DNA from: Streptomyces sp. RB17
GTDB taxonomy: Bacteria; Actinomycetota; Actinomycetes; Streptomycetales; Streptomycetaceae
NCBI RefSeq assembly: GCF_009604455.1
Contig: NZ_WEGL01000007.1
Location: 62,001 to 126,000 of the forward strand
Direction: 5' to 3'
DNA length: 64,000 bases
Of the stretch, positions 16,826 to 24,745 are shown piece by piece. Below the pieces are notes generated by a model. That model did not search any database, was not told where the DNA came from, and saw nothing but the letters and a program-made list of their open reading frames with translations. The translations under genes were made by a program, and so were the position numbers. How positions within the stretch are numbered: the stretch's first letter is position 1; each line of letters opens with the position of its first letter.

Positions 16826-17617
16826 GTGAGCGCCATGCCCATCGCCCTGCTGCTCACCACGGCCGCCACCGGCGCCGTGGGCGTCGCCGTCCTGCGCACC
16901 GTTCTGAAGCTGCGCCGCCAGCTGGCCGAGCTGCAGACCCAGCTCGCGGAGAACCAGTCGGCCGCCATGCGCGCGCTGCTGCCGAACGCCCGCAGCAGCG
17001 CCGACGCCGACCAGATACGTGCGGCCGTGGCCGACGCGCTCGCCGAGGAGCGGGAGCGCGAGCTGGCAGAGGCGCGCGCCTTCTGGGCCGCACAGGAGGT
17101 CCGTGACGCCTCCGACACCCCGACCCTGCTCGGCCTGCCCGACACCGAGCTGTTCCTGCCCCGGCAGACCGACTTCGCCGGCCTGGAGCCGGTGTCCGAG
17201 CCGACCGCCGACGCCGACGAGTTCGCCGGGGAGTCCCCGGAACTGGCCGCGGCCCGCCGCCGTCACCCCTCGCACCCCGACTTCGTCCCGGTGCAGTCGC
17301 CGGCGGTGAACGACCACGAGCGCACCGTGACCACGCTGGAGCAGCTGGCCGCCGAACGCGTCGAGCTCTCCGACGTCCGCCCGGGCCCGCTCGGCACCCT
17401 CGACGTCTACGTCTTCGCCGACGGCACCACCCTGTGCATGACCCCGGGCCACCGGGAGACCGCCGAACGCCTCGCCGCCGCCGTGGACGCGGGTGAGGCC
17501 CCGTACCTCCTGGGCGGCTCCGGCATCTCCGGCGCCTACACCCTCACCTTCGCCTACGGCGAGGACGCCACGAACATGGTCTACATCCTGGCGGACCGGG
17601 TCATCGCGTCCCTGTAG
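16826..17617 (+). CDS. Conserved hypothetical protein with N-terminal membrane anchor and coiled coil
   Basis: 263 residues. A hydrophobic N-terminal segment (about 4-24) is followed by a Glu/Gln/Ala-rich helix (about 25-100) likely to be coiled coil, an acidic linker, and a C-terminal alpha/beta part (about 165-263) with DVYVFADGTTLCMTPGHRE. No family is recognised. GTG 16826 has GGGAG eight bases upstream. It converges on a small minus-strand gene ten bases beyond its stop. Confidence 0.7.
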   Translation: MSAMPIALLLTTAATGAVGVAVLRTVLKLRRQLAELQTQLAENQSAAMRALLPNARSSADADQIRAAVADALAEERERELAEARAFWAAQEVRDASDTPTLLGLPDTELFLPRQTDFAGLEPVSEPTADADEFAGESPELAAARRRHPSHPDFVPVQSPAVNDHERTVTTLEQLAAERVELSDVRPGPLGTLDVYVFADGTTLCMTPGHRETAERLAAAVDAGEAPYLLGGSGISGAYTLTFAYGEDATNMVYILADRVIASL

Positions 17618-17627
17618 GGAACGGCGC

Positions 17628-17939
17628 TCAGACCCCCGCCCTCTGACGCGCCTCCTCCACCACCTGCACCGCCTCGGCGACCTCGTCGTCACTCTGCAGC
17701 ACCACCGCCAAGTCATGTGCGGCCACGAGGATTTGATCAGCCGCTGCGAACATCCCCGCATCCGGCATCTCCCGGGGCTCACTCCCCGGCTCCTCGACGG
17801 CCTGGGCCCGCCGGGCCAACTCCCGGGCCAGCGTCAGCGCCTCCGCGGCAGCGCCCCGCTGAAGCCGGCTCTGCGGGGCCGCGCGCAACCGGTCGGCGAA
17901 GTGATCCACTGCTCGGGTCAAGGGCGTCGTATCAACCAC
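17628..17939 (-). CDS. Small helical conserved protein, probably leaderless
   Basis: 103 residues, predicted all-helical and rich in Ala, Leu and Glu (for example AAAEALTLARELARRAQAVE), with no signal or membrane segment. No family recognised. A TACGCT -10-like box ends six bases before GTG 17939, pointing to a leaderless transcript; the frame is open upstream but without a better start. It is divergent from the 76-residue protein at 18039. Confidence 0.6.
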   Translation of the reverse strand: MVDTTPLTRAVDHFADRLRAAPQSRLQRGAAAEALTLARELARRAQAVEEPGSEPREMPDAGMFAAADQILVAAHDLAVVLQSDDEVAEAVQVVEEARQRAGV

Positions 17940-18038
17940 GCGCCGAGCGTAACGTGCCGCACTGTTGCCAATACGCGAACGCTCAGGCACGGTGACGTGA
18001 AGGACCGGCTTACATCCCCTTTGCGTTCGGAGGCGCCG

Positions 18039-18269
18039 ATGTCCCAGCTCTTCTCGGAGGAGACCCACCGCAATCTGCTCGCCCGCATTCCCCACTGCAC
18101 CGGTCGCGAGGTTTCCGACTGGCTGCGCACCGTTGAAGAAGGCCCCGCCCTGTTCCGCTTCGAGGAGAAGGTCAGCTGGCTCCGGCACGAGTACGACCTC
18201 GCGTACGGCCACGCGAAGGCGATCGTCCACGAGTACGACCTGAGGAGGGCAGCACGCAAGCTGCTCTAG
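18039..18269 (+). CDS. Small DUF4287-like protein
   Basis: 76 residues, soluble, with the HCTGREVSDWLRTVEE start and the LAYGHAKAIVHEYDLRRA end typical of the short DUF4287 family found in actinobacteria. Its role is unknown. A GGAGG ribosome site lies six bases before ATG 18039. A terminator hairpin shared with the convergent gene follows. Confidence 0.75.
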   Translation: MSQLFSEETHRNLLARIPHCTGREVSDWLRTVEEGPALFRFEEKVSWLRHEYDLAYGHAKAIVHEYDLRRAARKLL

Positions 18270-18283
18270 CCGCCGCAGACGGC

Positions 18284-18315
18284 GAAGGGCCCCAGGTCGG
18301 AACCCGGGGCCCTTC
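18284..18315. terminator. Bidirectional terminator between convergent genes
   Basis: Perfect 10-bp arms GAAGGGCCCC (18284-18293) and GGGGCCCTTC (18306-18315) between the DUF4287 protein and the Bax-inhibitor-like gene. Confidence 0.75.
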
Positions 18316-18333
18316 TCATGACCGGCGCAGGCG

Positions 18334-19194
18334 CTAGTCGTTGTTCGTGAAGATCGCCACCAGTCGCAGCATCTCCAGGTAGATCCACACCAGGGTCACG
18401 GTGAGACCGAACGCGGCGAGCCAGGACTCGTTGCGCGGGGCGCCGTAGGCGATGCCGTCCTCGATCTGCTTGAAGTCGAGGGTCAGGAAGAACGCGCCGA
18501 GCAGGATCGCGATGATGCCGACGAGTGCGCCGAGCGGGCCGAAGCTGCGCAGGCCGCCGTTCTCGGCGACGCCGAACACGACCAGCAGCAGGTTGACCGC
18601 CATGACCACCAGGAACGCCAGGGCGATGGCCATGCCGATGCGGGCGTAGCGGGCGGTGACGCGGATCCAGCCGGCCTTGTAGACGAGCAGGGTCGCGGCC
18701 GAGACCGCCATGGTGCCGAGCACCGCCTGGAAGGGGGCGCCGCTCCAGCGGCTGTTGTACATCTCGCTGATGACGCCGAGGAAGACGCCCTCGAAGGCGG
18801 CGTACCCGAGGATCAGCGCGGGCGACGGGGTGCGCTTGAAGTTCTGGACCATCGCCAGCACGAACGCGACGATCGCCGAGCCGACGGCCAGGCCGTAGCT
18901 GGTCGCCGTGACCGGCAGCAGCGCCCAGGCGAGGACGGCGCCGACGACGACGGTGCCGAGCGTGATGGCCGAGCGGACGACGACGTCGTCCATCGTCATC
19001 CGGTCGGTCGTGGCGGGGGCCTGCGGCGGGGCGCCGTACTGAACGCCCGCCTGCGCGTACGGGTTCTGGGCGTAGGGGTTCTGCGCGTACGGGTTGCCCT
19101 GCGCGTACCCGGCCTGCGGTGCGGTGTTGAAGCCGGCGTAGCCGTTGTCGCGGCTGAACCCCCGTCGCGAGAAGACCGGGTTACTGCTCCTCAT
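18334..19194 (-). CDS. Bax inhibitor-1/YccA family membrane protein
   Basis: 286 residues. The N-terminal 65 residues are a soluble Tyr/Gln/Pro-rich tail with near repeats of YAQNP. Seven hydrophobic segments follow (about 75-285), ending in FGLTVTLVWIYLEMLRLVAIF, as in the BI-1/YccA (TMBIM) family of membrane leak channels. Its physiological role in Streptomyces is not established. ATG 19194 follows GGAGGAG. Confidence 0.88.
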   Translation of the reverse strand: MRSSNPVFSRRGFSRDNGYAGFNTAPQAGYAQGNPYAQNPYAQNPYAQAGVQYGAPPQAPATTDRMTMDDVVVRSAITLGTVVVGAVLAWALLPVTATSYGLAVGSAIVAFVLAMVQNFKRTPSPALILGYAAFEGVFLGVISEMYNSRWSGAPFQAVLGTMAVSAATLLVYKAGWIRVTARYARIGMAIALAFLVVMAVNLLLVVFGVAENGGLRSFGPLGALVGIIAILLGAFFLTLDFKQIEDGIAYGAPRNESWLAAFGLTVTLVWIYLEMLRLVAIFTNND

Positions 19195-19380
19195 TTCACT
19201 CCTCCATGGCTGCCGTGCGCAGCCTTGGCTCAAGAGTAATGGATTGGCAAAGGACCGACCATGATACCTGAGGAGGATCTTTCCCCTGCCGTGCTGCCCA
19301 ACACGCTACGCGTACCGGTGATTCCCGGCCATGGGTGATCGCTTTCCATGACGAACCTGCTACCACACCGAGACGTGCCG

Positions 19381-20556
19381 CTAACCCAGCGGGAACCCGG
19401 TGTACGCCTCGGCCAGATCGGTCCCGGCCGCGCGGGAGGAGGCGATCCGCTCCAGCCGGGCCAGTTGGAGGCGGGCGTCGAAGGGGGTGGCGTCCGGAGC
19501 CGGATGGAGCATCGTCGTCATGTCGTAGGAGAACCGCTCGGCCTGCCAGACGCGGCGCAGACAGGTCGCGGAGTAGGCGTCGAGGAGGTCCGCCGAGCCG
19601 GTCTCCCTCTCGTGGGCGAGGGCGCGGGCGAGGGTGACGACGTCCCCGACGGCGAGGTTCAGGCCCTTGGCGCCGGTCGGCGGCACGATGTGGGCGGCGT
19701 CACCGGCGAGGAGGAGCCGGCCGTGGCGCATCGGCTCGTGGACGAAGGAGCGCATCGGCGTGACCGACTTCTGGGTGATGGGGCCGCGTTCCAGCCGCCA
19801 GTCGTCGTCGGTCTCGAGGCGGCGCTCCAGCTCCGACCAGATCTCGTCGTCGGTCCAGTCGTCGGCGTCCGTTCCCGCGGGGACCTGGAGGTAGAGGCGG
19901 GATACGGACGGGGAGCGCATGGACAGGAGGGCGAAGCCGCGGTCGTGGCGGGCGTAGACGAGTTCGTCGTGCGAGGGCGCGACGTCGGCGAGGATGCCGA
20001 GCCAGGCGTAGGGGTACGTCCGCTCGAACACGCGGGACAGGGCGGCCGGGAAGGCCCTGCGGGCCACGCCCCAGAAGCCGTCGCAGCCGACGGCGTAGTC
20101 GCACTCCAGCACGTCCTCGCGGCCCTGGTGCCGGAAGCGGATGCGCGGCCGGCCGCCGTCGGCGCCCTCCACCGCCAGCGCCTCCGCCTCGAACAGCAGC
20201 GGTCCGCCCTCCTTCAGCTGAAGGGCGATCAGGTCCTTGCAGACCTCGGTCTGGGCGTACACCATCACCGACCGGCCGCCGGTCAGGCCGGGGAAGTCGA
20301 CGCGGTGGCGGCGCCGGGCGAAGCGCAGCTCGATGCCGTCGTGCCGCAGGCCCTCCCGGTCCATCCGCTCCCCGGCGCCGGCCGCGCGCAGCACGTCGAC
20401 GGTGCCCTGCTCCAGGATTCCGGCGCGCTGCCGATGTTCGACGTAGGCGCGGTCGCGGCTCTCCAGGACGACCGAGTCGATGCCGGCGCGGTGCAGCAGC
20501 CGCGCGAGCAGCAGTCCGGCCGGCCCGGCTCCGATGATCCCGACGGTGGTGCGCAT
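19381..20556 (-). CDS. pobA: 4-hydroxybenzoate 3-monooxygenase
   Basis: FAD-dependent hydroxylase converting 4-hydroxybenzoate to protocatechuate with NAD(P)H and O2, feeding the beta-ketoadipate pathway. The 391-residue length is typical. GIIGAGPAGLLLARLLHRAG (about 6-25) is the FAD-binding fold, QRAGILEQG is a PobA hallmark, CDGFWG is the DG motif and LLLAGDAAHIVPPTGAKG the second FAD motif. The pca genes that use its product are not nearby. ATG 20556 is preceded by AAGGGAC. A perfect inverted repeat at 20594-20613 is the probable operator. Confidence 0.93.
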   Translation of the reverse strand: MRTTVGIIGAGPAGLLLARLLHRAGIDSVVLESRDRAYVEHRQRAGILEQGTVDVLRAAGAGERMDREGLRHDGIELRFARRRHRVDFPGLTGGRSVMVYAQTEVCKDLIALQLKEGGPLLFEAEALAVEGADGGRPRIRFRHQGREDVLECDYAVGCDGFWGVARRAFPAALSRVFERTYPYAWLGILADVAPSHDELVYARHDRGFALLSMRSPSVSRLYLQVPAGTDADDWTDDEIWSELERRLETDDDWRLERGPITQKSVTPMRSFVHEPMRHGRLLLAGDAAHIVPPTGAKGLNLAVGDVVTLARALAHERETGSADLLDAYSATCLRRVWQAERFSYDMTTMLHPAPDATPFDARLQLARLERIASSRAAGTDLAEAYTGFPLG

Positions 20557-20593
20557 CGGTTCGTCCCTTCGGATCGACTCTAGAGCGTTCGCA

Positions 20594-20613
20594 GAGTGAA
20601 GTTTTATTCACTC
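20594..20613 (-). promoter_or_regulatory. Inverted-repeat operator upstream of pobA
   Basis: GAGTGAA (20594-20600) and TTCACTC (20607-20613) form perfect 7-bp arms around an A/T-rich six-base centre, 38 bases before the pobA ATG. The position suits repression or activation by an IclR/MarR-type aromatic-acid regulator that is not encoded here. Confidence 0.6.
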
Positions 20614-20659
20614 AAGCTGCGCCAGAGTCTGCGCCGGGGGACATCCGATGTCAATGGGT

Positions 20660-20681
20660 GAGTGCCCCCGCGGGGGCACTC
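20660..20681. terminator. 22-bp perfect palindrome after the secreted-protein gene
   Basis: GAGTGCCCCCG followed directly by CGGGGGCACTC makes a loopless 22-bp palindrome 27 bases beyond the stop of the minus-strand gene at 20708. It is the probable end of the peptide/metallopeptidase transcript and separates it from pobA. Confidence 0.55.
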
Positions 20682-20707
20682 TCGGGCCTCCGAGGCGTTC
20701 GCGCGGT

Positions 20708-21382
20708 TCAGTGACCCGGCCAGCCGTCCAGATGGCGGTGCAGGGTGACGGTGGGCTGCGCGTCCGCCTTCGGCGCGTGGGCGACGGCGTCGCGCAGCAC
20801 CGCGCTCACCTCGCCCGCCAGGCCGTCGACCCGGGTCCTGAGTTCGGCCGCGGGCAGCGTGGAGCGGGTCAGCGCGTCCAGCCGGCGATGGATGTCGGCG
20901 AGCCGCTGCCGGGCGCCGGCGTCGAGGGTGAGCGGGGCCGGCGTGGAGACGACGAACTGATAGGCGCCGGCGAGGGTCTGGCAGCCGGTGCACTCCTTGT
21001 TGGCCGCGTCGCTGAGGTTCACGGCGTTCAGATGCGTGTGCACGCCCGCGACGGTGACGATCTGGAAGGACAGGGCGACCGACCGGCAGTGGTCGTCGGC
21101 CGAGCAGCCGGCGGAGACGGCGTTGGCCTGGTTGCGCACCCCCGCCGCGTTGACGGTGCCGAACTGGCGGATGGTGAAGGAGTCCTCGGCCTGCGTGTGA
21201 TGGGCCCGGTCGGCGTGGCTGAAGACGTGGTCGGACGCGAACGCCGCGTGCGACGCGCCGGTCGCCGCCTGGGCCGGTACGGCGGTGGCCACGCCGGCGA
21301 ATCCGGCCGCGAACAGGCCCATGCCCAGGGCGCGCCGGGCGAGGGGATGGTTGCTGGAGCGTGCCTTGCGGTGGCTGCTCAT
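20708..21382 (-). CDS. Secreted four-cysteine protein linked to the M50 peptidase locus
   Basis: 224 residues with a Sec signal peptide (about 1-39, cleavage after AQA). The mature part has two related units, each with a Cys pair followed by a V/LA-x-x-F/YQ-hydrophobic strand: Cys93/Cys99 with SVALSFQIV and Cys131/Cys134 with TLAGAYQFVV. The remainder (about 150-210) is helical. I do not know a function; similar secreted proteins occur in Streptomyces. ATG 21382 has a GGAGA site. It is the last gene of the four-gene minus-strand set and probably acts outside the cell with the peptides. Confidence 0.75.
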   Translation of the reverse strand: MSSHRKARSSNHPLARRALGMGLFAAGFAGVATAVPAQAATGASHAAFASDHVFSHADRAHHTQAEDSFTIRQFGTVNAAGVRNQANAVSAGCSADDHCRSVALSFQIVTVAGVHTHLNAVNLSDAANKECTGCQTLAGAYQFVVSTPAPLTLDAGARQRLADIHRRLDALTRSTLPAAELRTRVDGLAGEVSAVLRDAVAHAPKADAQPTVTLHRHLDGWPGH

Positions 21383-21438
21383 GGGGTCTCCGTAAGATGT
21401 CGGCCGGCCCGGGTGGGCCGGTTGTGACGGACGAGGTG

Positions 21439-23361
21439 TCAGGACGACGCGGGTGCGGGCGAGTCGCCTGACGAGGTGGGTGCGGGGCTTCCGGTCGGTG
21501 ACACGGGGACGCTCTCCGACGGGGTCGGGGAGGCCGGGGGGCCGGGATCCGCGGTGGTGGGCGGGGGCGTGCTCGCGGTGACGCCGCCGGTGGAGGAGTC
21601 CGGCTGATGGGACCGGGAGCCGGTCGGCGCGCCCGGTGCCGGATCCGACGCCGCGGACTGCGGCGCGGAGGCGGTCGCGCTCAGGGAGGTGCCCGGCGAC
21701 GGCCCTGCGCCCGACGCCGACGCGGACGCCCCCGGCACCGCGGAGGGCGACACGGAGGCGCCGCCGGTGCCGTACCCGCCGTGCCCGCTGTGGCCCGGGG
21801 TCGAGGCGTCCCGCGGCGCGGGCGCCTCGGTCGGCACCCCGGGCTGCAGGATCGGTGCGATCGGGGGCTTCTTCGGCAGCGGCTTCGGGGTCATCCCGGA
21901 CACCCAGGCGTAGGAGAGCCCGGTCAGTCCGGCGAGGGCGAGCACGCACAGGGCCAGCCGCAGCCGGGGCCGTCCGGCGGTGGAGCGGTTCGCGGCCCGG
22001 CAGAGCCGGCCGCCGATCTTCACGGACAGATAGACGACACCGGCCATCGGGCACAGCAGCATCACGCTGCCGATCACCCCGACGAGCCCGGCAAGGATCT
22101 GTCCGTGTGCGAACGCCCCGCCGGTGCCGAGGAGTTGCTCGGCCAGCGAGCGGACCATCGTGGTGAGGATCCGGGGCAGGTTCCACAGCGCGTAGCCCAT
22201 CTCGCCGACGATCAGCGGCACCATCGTCAGCACCCAGCCGGCCACGACGGTGCGCGCGGACCTCTTCAGCCCGGCGACCTCCGCGCGGGCCGCCCGGCCC
22301 TTCCCGCCCGGCAGCAGCGAAAGCAGGATCGGCTTGATCTTGCCGTAGAGATCGGGCACTCCGGCGAGGTCACCGAGGATGTAGTAGCCGTCCAGGCGGA
22401 CGGCCGGCATCAGCTGTTCCAGGATCTCGAAGTGCCCGAGGTAGACGGCCGCCAGGAAGAACTGCGCCCCGGTGGCGAAGTAGGCCCCGGCCATGGCGAG
22501 CATGAAGACGACGTTGAAGTACACCCCGCCGAGGTCCGTGCGGAGCCGGCCGCCGCGGGAGATCCGGTAGACGTCGGTGACGTCGGTGTACATCGACGGC
22601 CAGATGAGGAACAGCCCGCAGCCGATGCAGCCGGGCCGGGCGCCGCCGTAGCGGCAGGCGGAGGCGTGGCCGAACTCGTGGAAGACGAGCGAGGCCACGG
22701 TGAGGCCGAAGACGATGAGGATCAGCACCGGCTGGTCCAGGACCTCCAGCACCGGTTCGATCGCCCCGAAGAAGCCGAACAGCCAGACGTCCATCGCGAG
22801 CGCCGTGAGCAGGACGGCGGCGACCACGGCCGGGCGGTGCAGCCAGGCCAGGGTGCGCGCGATCCGTGCCGTACGGCGCTCGTCGAAGATCACCCGGTGG
22901 CCCTTGAGGGCGAGCAGCAGGTCGGAGCGCGGGGCGTCGACCTCGTCGTCCTCCTGGCCCTCGGGCACGGTCACGCCGAGCGGCTGGAGCTTGTTCTCCA
23001 GCAGATAGCCGATGTTCTCGCCGCTGACCTCGCGGCCGTAGCGCGCGCTGACCCGGTGGGCGATCGTCTCGACGTCACGGACGCCGTCGACGGACGACGC
23101 CACCAGGTACAGCAGCCGCGACAACTGGACGACCTGCCCGTCCCCCCGACGGGCGATGTACTTCGGTTCGGTGAAGCCCGAGCCCTGGTACTCGCCGTGC
23201 AGCCGCAGTCCCGCGCTGAGCCGCGGGGCCGGCCGGGCCGGCGTTCCGACGGCCGGCAGGCTGCCGGTCGTCACCTGTTCGTACGTCACCGGCCAGCCCC
23301 CGGGCCCGGGCACCGGACCGGTGTCGTACAACGCGCTCGCGCCGTCGTCGAGCACCGTCAT
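21439..23361 (-). CDS. Membrane M50-type zinc metallopeptidase with PqqD-like N-terminus
   Basis: 640 residues. Residues about 66-132 look like a PqqD/winged-helix (RiPP recognition-like) domain. The membrane core (about 178-500) has several helices, the zinc motif HEFGH (His228, Glu229, His232) and a later LDGYY block whose Asp324 can be the third ligand, as in the putative peptide zinc metalloprotease group that includes YydH. Residues about 510-640 are a Pro/Ser/Thr/Gly-rich disordered tail. ATG 23361 follows GGGGGGAGA. The two short peptides directly upstream are the obvious candidate substrates (inference), and the secreted protein follows 56 bases later. Confidence 0.82.
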   Translation of the reverse strand: MTVLDDGASALYDTGPVPGPGGWPVTYEQVTTGSLPAVGTPARPAPRLSAGLRLHGEYQGSGFTEPKYIARRGDGQVVQLSRLLYLVASSVDGVRDVETIAHRVSARYGREVSGENIGYLLENKLQPLGVTVPEGQEDDEVDAPRSDLLLALKGHRVIFDERRTARIARTLAWLHRPAVVAAVLLTALAMDVWLFGFFGAIEPVLEVLDQPVLILIVFGLTVASLVFHEFGHASACRYGGARPGCIGCGLFLIWPSMYTDVTDVYRISRGGRLRTDLGGVYFNVVFMLAMAGAYFATGAQFFLAAVYLGHFEILEQLMPAVRLDGYYILGDLAGVPDLYGKIKPILLSLLPGGKGRAARAEVAGLKRSARTVVAGWVLTMVPLIVGEMGYALWNLPRILTTMVRSLAEQLLGTGGAFAHGQILAGLVGVIGSVMLLCPMAGVVYLSVKIGGRLCRAANRSTAGRPRLRLALCVLALAGLTGLSYAWVSGMTPKPLPKKPPIAPILQPGVPTEAPAPRDASTPGHSGHGGYGTGGASVSPSAVPGASASASGAGPSPGTSLSATASAPQSAASDPAPGAPTGSRSHQPDSSTGGVTASTPPPTTADPGPPASPTPSESVPVSPTGSPAPTSSGDSPAPASS

Positions 23362-23450
23362 CTGTGGTCTCCCCCCACGTTCCCCCCGCAAAAGCCGCGG
23401 AGGCGGACCGCCCCGCACGCGTGCGATCCGCCCCCGCGGCCGTAGTGCCG

Positions 23451-23669
23451 TTACTGCGTGACGGTGATCGTCTGCTGGGCCGCCGACTCGGCGTCCGACC
23501 ACGAGGAGTGGTCGTTCAGGGCCGCCGACTCGTTGTGGGCGCTGATGTTCGCGACGTGCTTGGTGACGTTGACCGTCTTGCCGAAGCTGAACTTCAGCCG
23601 GCCGAGGGCCTCACGGCCCGGCAGCAGCTCCGCGGACTCGCCGTCCAGCTCGCGCATGTCCATGCTCAT
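23451..23669 (-). CDS. Short peptide A of a duplicated pair, candidate peptidase substrate
   Basis: 72 residues, no cysteine, no signal peptide and no membrane helix. An acidic N-terminal part (ELDGESAELLPGREALGRL) resembles a leader; a conserved middle (FGKTVNVTKHVANISAHNES) and a Ser/Thr/Gln-rich end (AAQQTITVTQ) follow. Codons 10-57 are encoded by the exact 144-bp repeat shared with peptide B; only the ends differ. AAAGGAC precedes ATG 23669; ATGs at 23663 and 23657 are alternatives. It lies 89 bases before the M50 gene. A modified or cleaved peptide product is inferred, not shown. Confidence 0.78.
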   Translation of the reverse strand: MSMDMRELDGESAELLPGREALGRLKFSFGKTVNVTKHVANISAHNESAALNDHSSWSDAESAAQQTITVTQ

Positions 23670-23901
23670 GGTGGTCGTCCTTTCGTGGTGGGTGGGTCGG
23701 GTGCGCGAGGGTTACTGGCTGACGCTGATGGTCTGGCCGGCGCCGGAGTCGGCCACGGACCACGAGGAGTGGTCGTTCAGGGCCGCCGACTCGTTGTGGG
23801 CGCTGATGTTCGCGACGTGCTTGGTGACGTTGACCGTCTTGCCGAAGCTGAACTTCAGCCGGCCGAGGGCCTCACGGCCCGGCAGCAGCTCCGCGGACTC
23901 G
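23497..23901 (-). repeat. Exact 144-bp direct duplication inside the two peptide genes
   Basis: Positions 23497-23640 and 23758-23901 are identical over 144 bases by direct reading, offset by 261 bases. Flanking bases differ on both sides, so this is a partial gene duplication or conversion tract and not a copied block of the whole locus. Confidence 0.93.
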
Positions 23902-23927
23902 GCGTCGAGCTCATGGGCGTTCAACAT
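23712..23927 (-). CDS. Short peptide B of a duplicated pair, candidate peptidase substrate
   Basis: 71 residues and first gene of the set. It shares 48 consecutive residues with peptide A (ESAELLPGREALG onward to NDHSSWS), then ends in VADSGAGQTISVSQ. It likewise lacks cysteine and any signal. GAGGGGGAA precedes ATG 23927. Sequence identity in the middle with divergence at both ends fits recent duplication or gene conversion with selection on a common core. Promoter and paired operators lie 65-105 bases upstream. Confidence 0.78.
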   Translation of the reverse strand: MLNAHELDAESAELLPGREALGRLKFSFGKTVNVTKHVANISAHNESAALNDHSSWSVADSGAGQTISVSQ

Positions 23928-23991
23928 GGTCGATTCCCCCTCGGGAAACAGGCGGTTCCGGTCGGAGAGAGTCAGGATCCCCCCGGACTCT

Positions 23992-24030
23992 GTCCAACTT
24001 GGTCGGACGAGCTGTCCAACGAGATTGGAC
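23992..24030. promoter_or_regulatory. Paired 17-bp operators between the peptide genes and the HTH regulator
   Basis: Two matches to GTCCAAC-N4-T-N-GGAC, at 23992-24008 and 24014-24030, each dyad-symmetric, with centres 22 bases apart (about two helical turns). The second is perfect in its outer arms (GTCCAA and TTGGAC). They lie in the divergent interval and are good candidates for cooperative binding by the HTH regulator encoded at 24160, controlling the peptides and perhaps itself. Confidence 0.65.
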
Positions 24031-24159
24031 ACTAGGGCCTCGCGGCACCGTCGCGCAACCCGTTCGGTGAATCACCCTTTCGGCGGCCCCGCTGCCCGAC
24101 CGTAGAATCGGCGCCGACAGGGACGGTTCGGTCGAGCGGCGAGCAGGAAGTGGACTTCG

Positions 24160-24567
24160 GTGGCCAACGCACTGCAGCAGTTGATCCGTGAGCGTCTCGA
24201 CCGCAAGGGCTGGTCCTACGGCGACGTGGCACGGCGCGGCGGTGTGCCCCGCTCCACGGTCCACCACCTGGCCACCACCGACCGGGTCGTCCGCATGCCC
24301 CAGGCCACCACTCTGGAAGGCCTGGCCAAGGGCCTTGAGCTGCCGCTCGACACCGTGCGCCGGGCCGCGGCCGAGGCCTGCGGCATCCACGTCTACGGCG
24401 GCCCGGACACCCGGGACGCCGATGCCGCGGCCCCCCGCGGCACCGACCCCGAGGTGGAACTGCTCATCGCCAGCGTGCAGCAGCTGTCGGCCGAGGACCG
24501 CCGGCATGTCGCCGCCCTGGTCGAGTCGCTGCTGGGCCGCTCCGCGCGGCCGGCGCCGGAGAAGTAG
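24160..24567 (+). CDS. XRE-type helix-turn-helix regulator
   Basis: 135 residues. Residues about 4-62 are a Cro/CI-type HTH (ERLDRKGWSYGDVARRGGVPRSTVHHLA, given here in part: DVARRGG then PRSTVHHLA). A short C-terminal helical part (about 95-130, ELLIASVQQLSAEDRRHVAA) probably dimerises. Such regulators are common in Streptomyces. GTG 24160 follows AGGAAG at ten bases. It is divergent from the peptide/M50 set and is its likely controller through the 17-bp operators. Confidence 0.82.
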   Translation: MANALQQLIRERLDRKGWSYGDVARRGGVPRSTVHHLATTDRVVRMPQATTLEGLAKGLELPLDTVRRAAAEACGIHVYGGPDTRDADAAAPRGTDPEVELLIASVQQLSAEDRRHVAALVESLLGRSARPAPEK

Positions 24568-24745
24568 GCCGGCCCTCCGCTTCCCGGCCGGTGCCGGACG
24601 ATGCCGCTCAACCGGAGTGGCGCCGCACCGGTACGGCGCCGGAAAAATTGCAACTGCGCCCGAATGGACCGAGATCCCCCGCTAGTCTCTCGTCCTGCCC
24701 GAGGAGCGAGAGCCGCACGACCACCCCGGGCTCTTTGGGGGGAAC

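Noticed and set aside
23451..23927. The two peptides as lanthipeptides or sactipeptides
   Set aside because: Neither contains cysteine and no modifying enzyme of those classes is encoded nearby.
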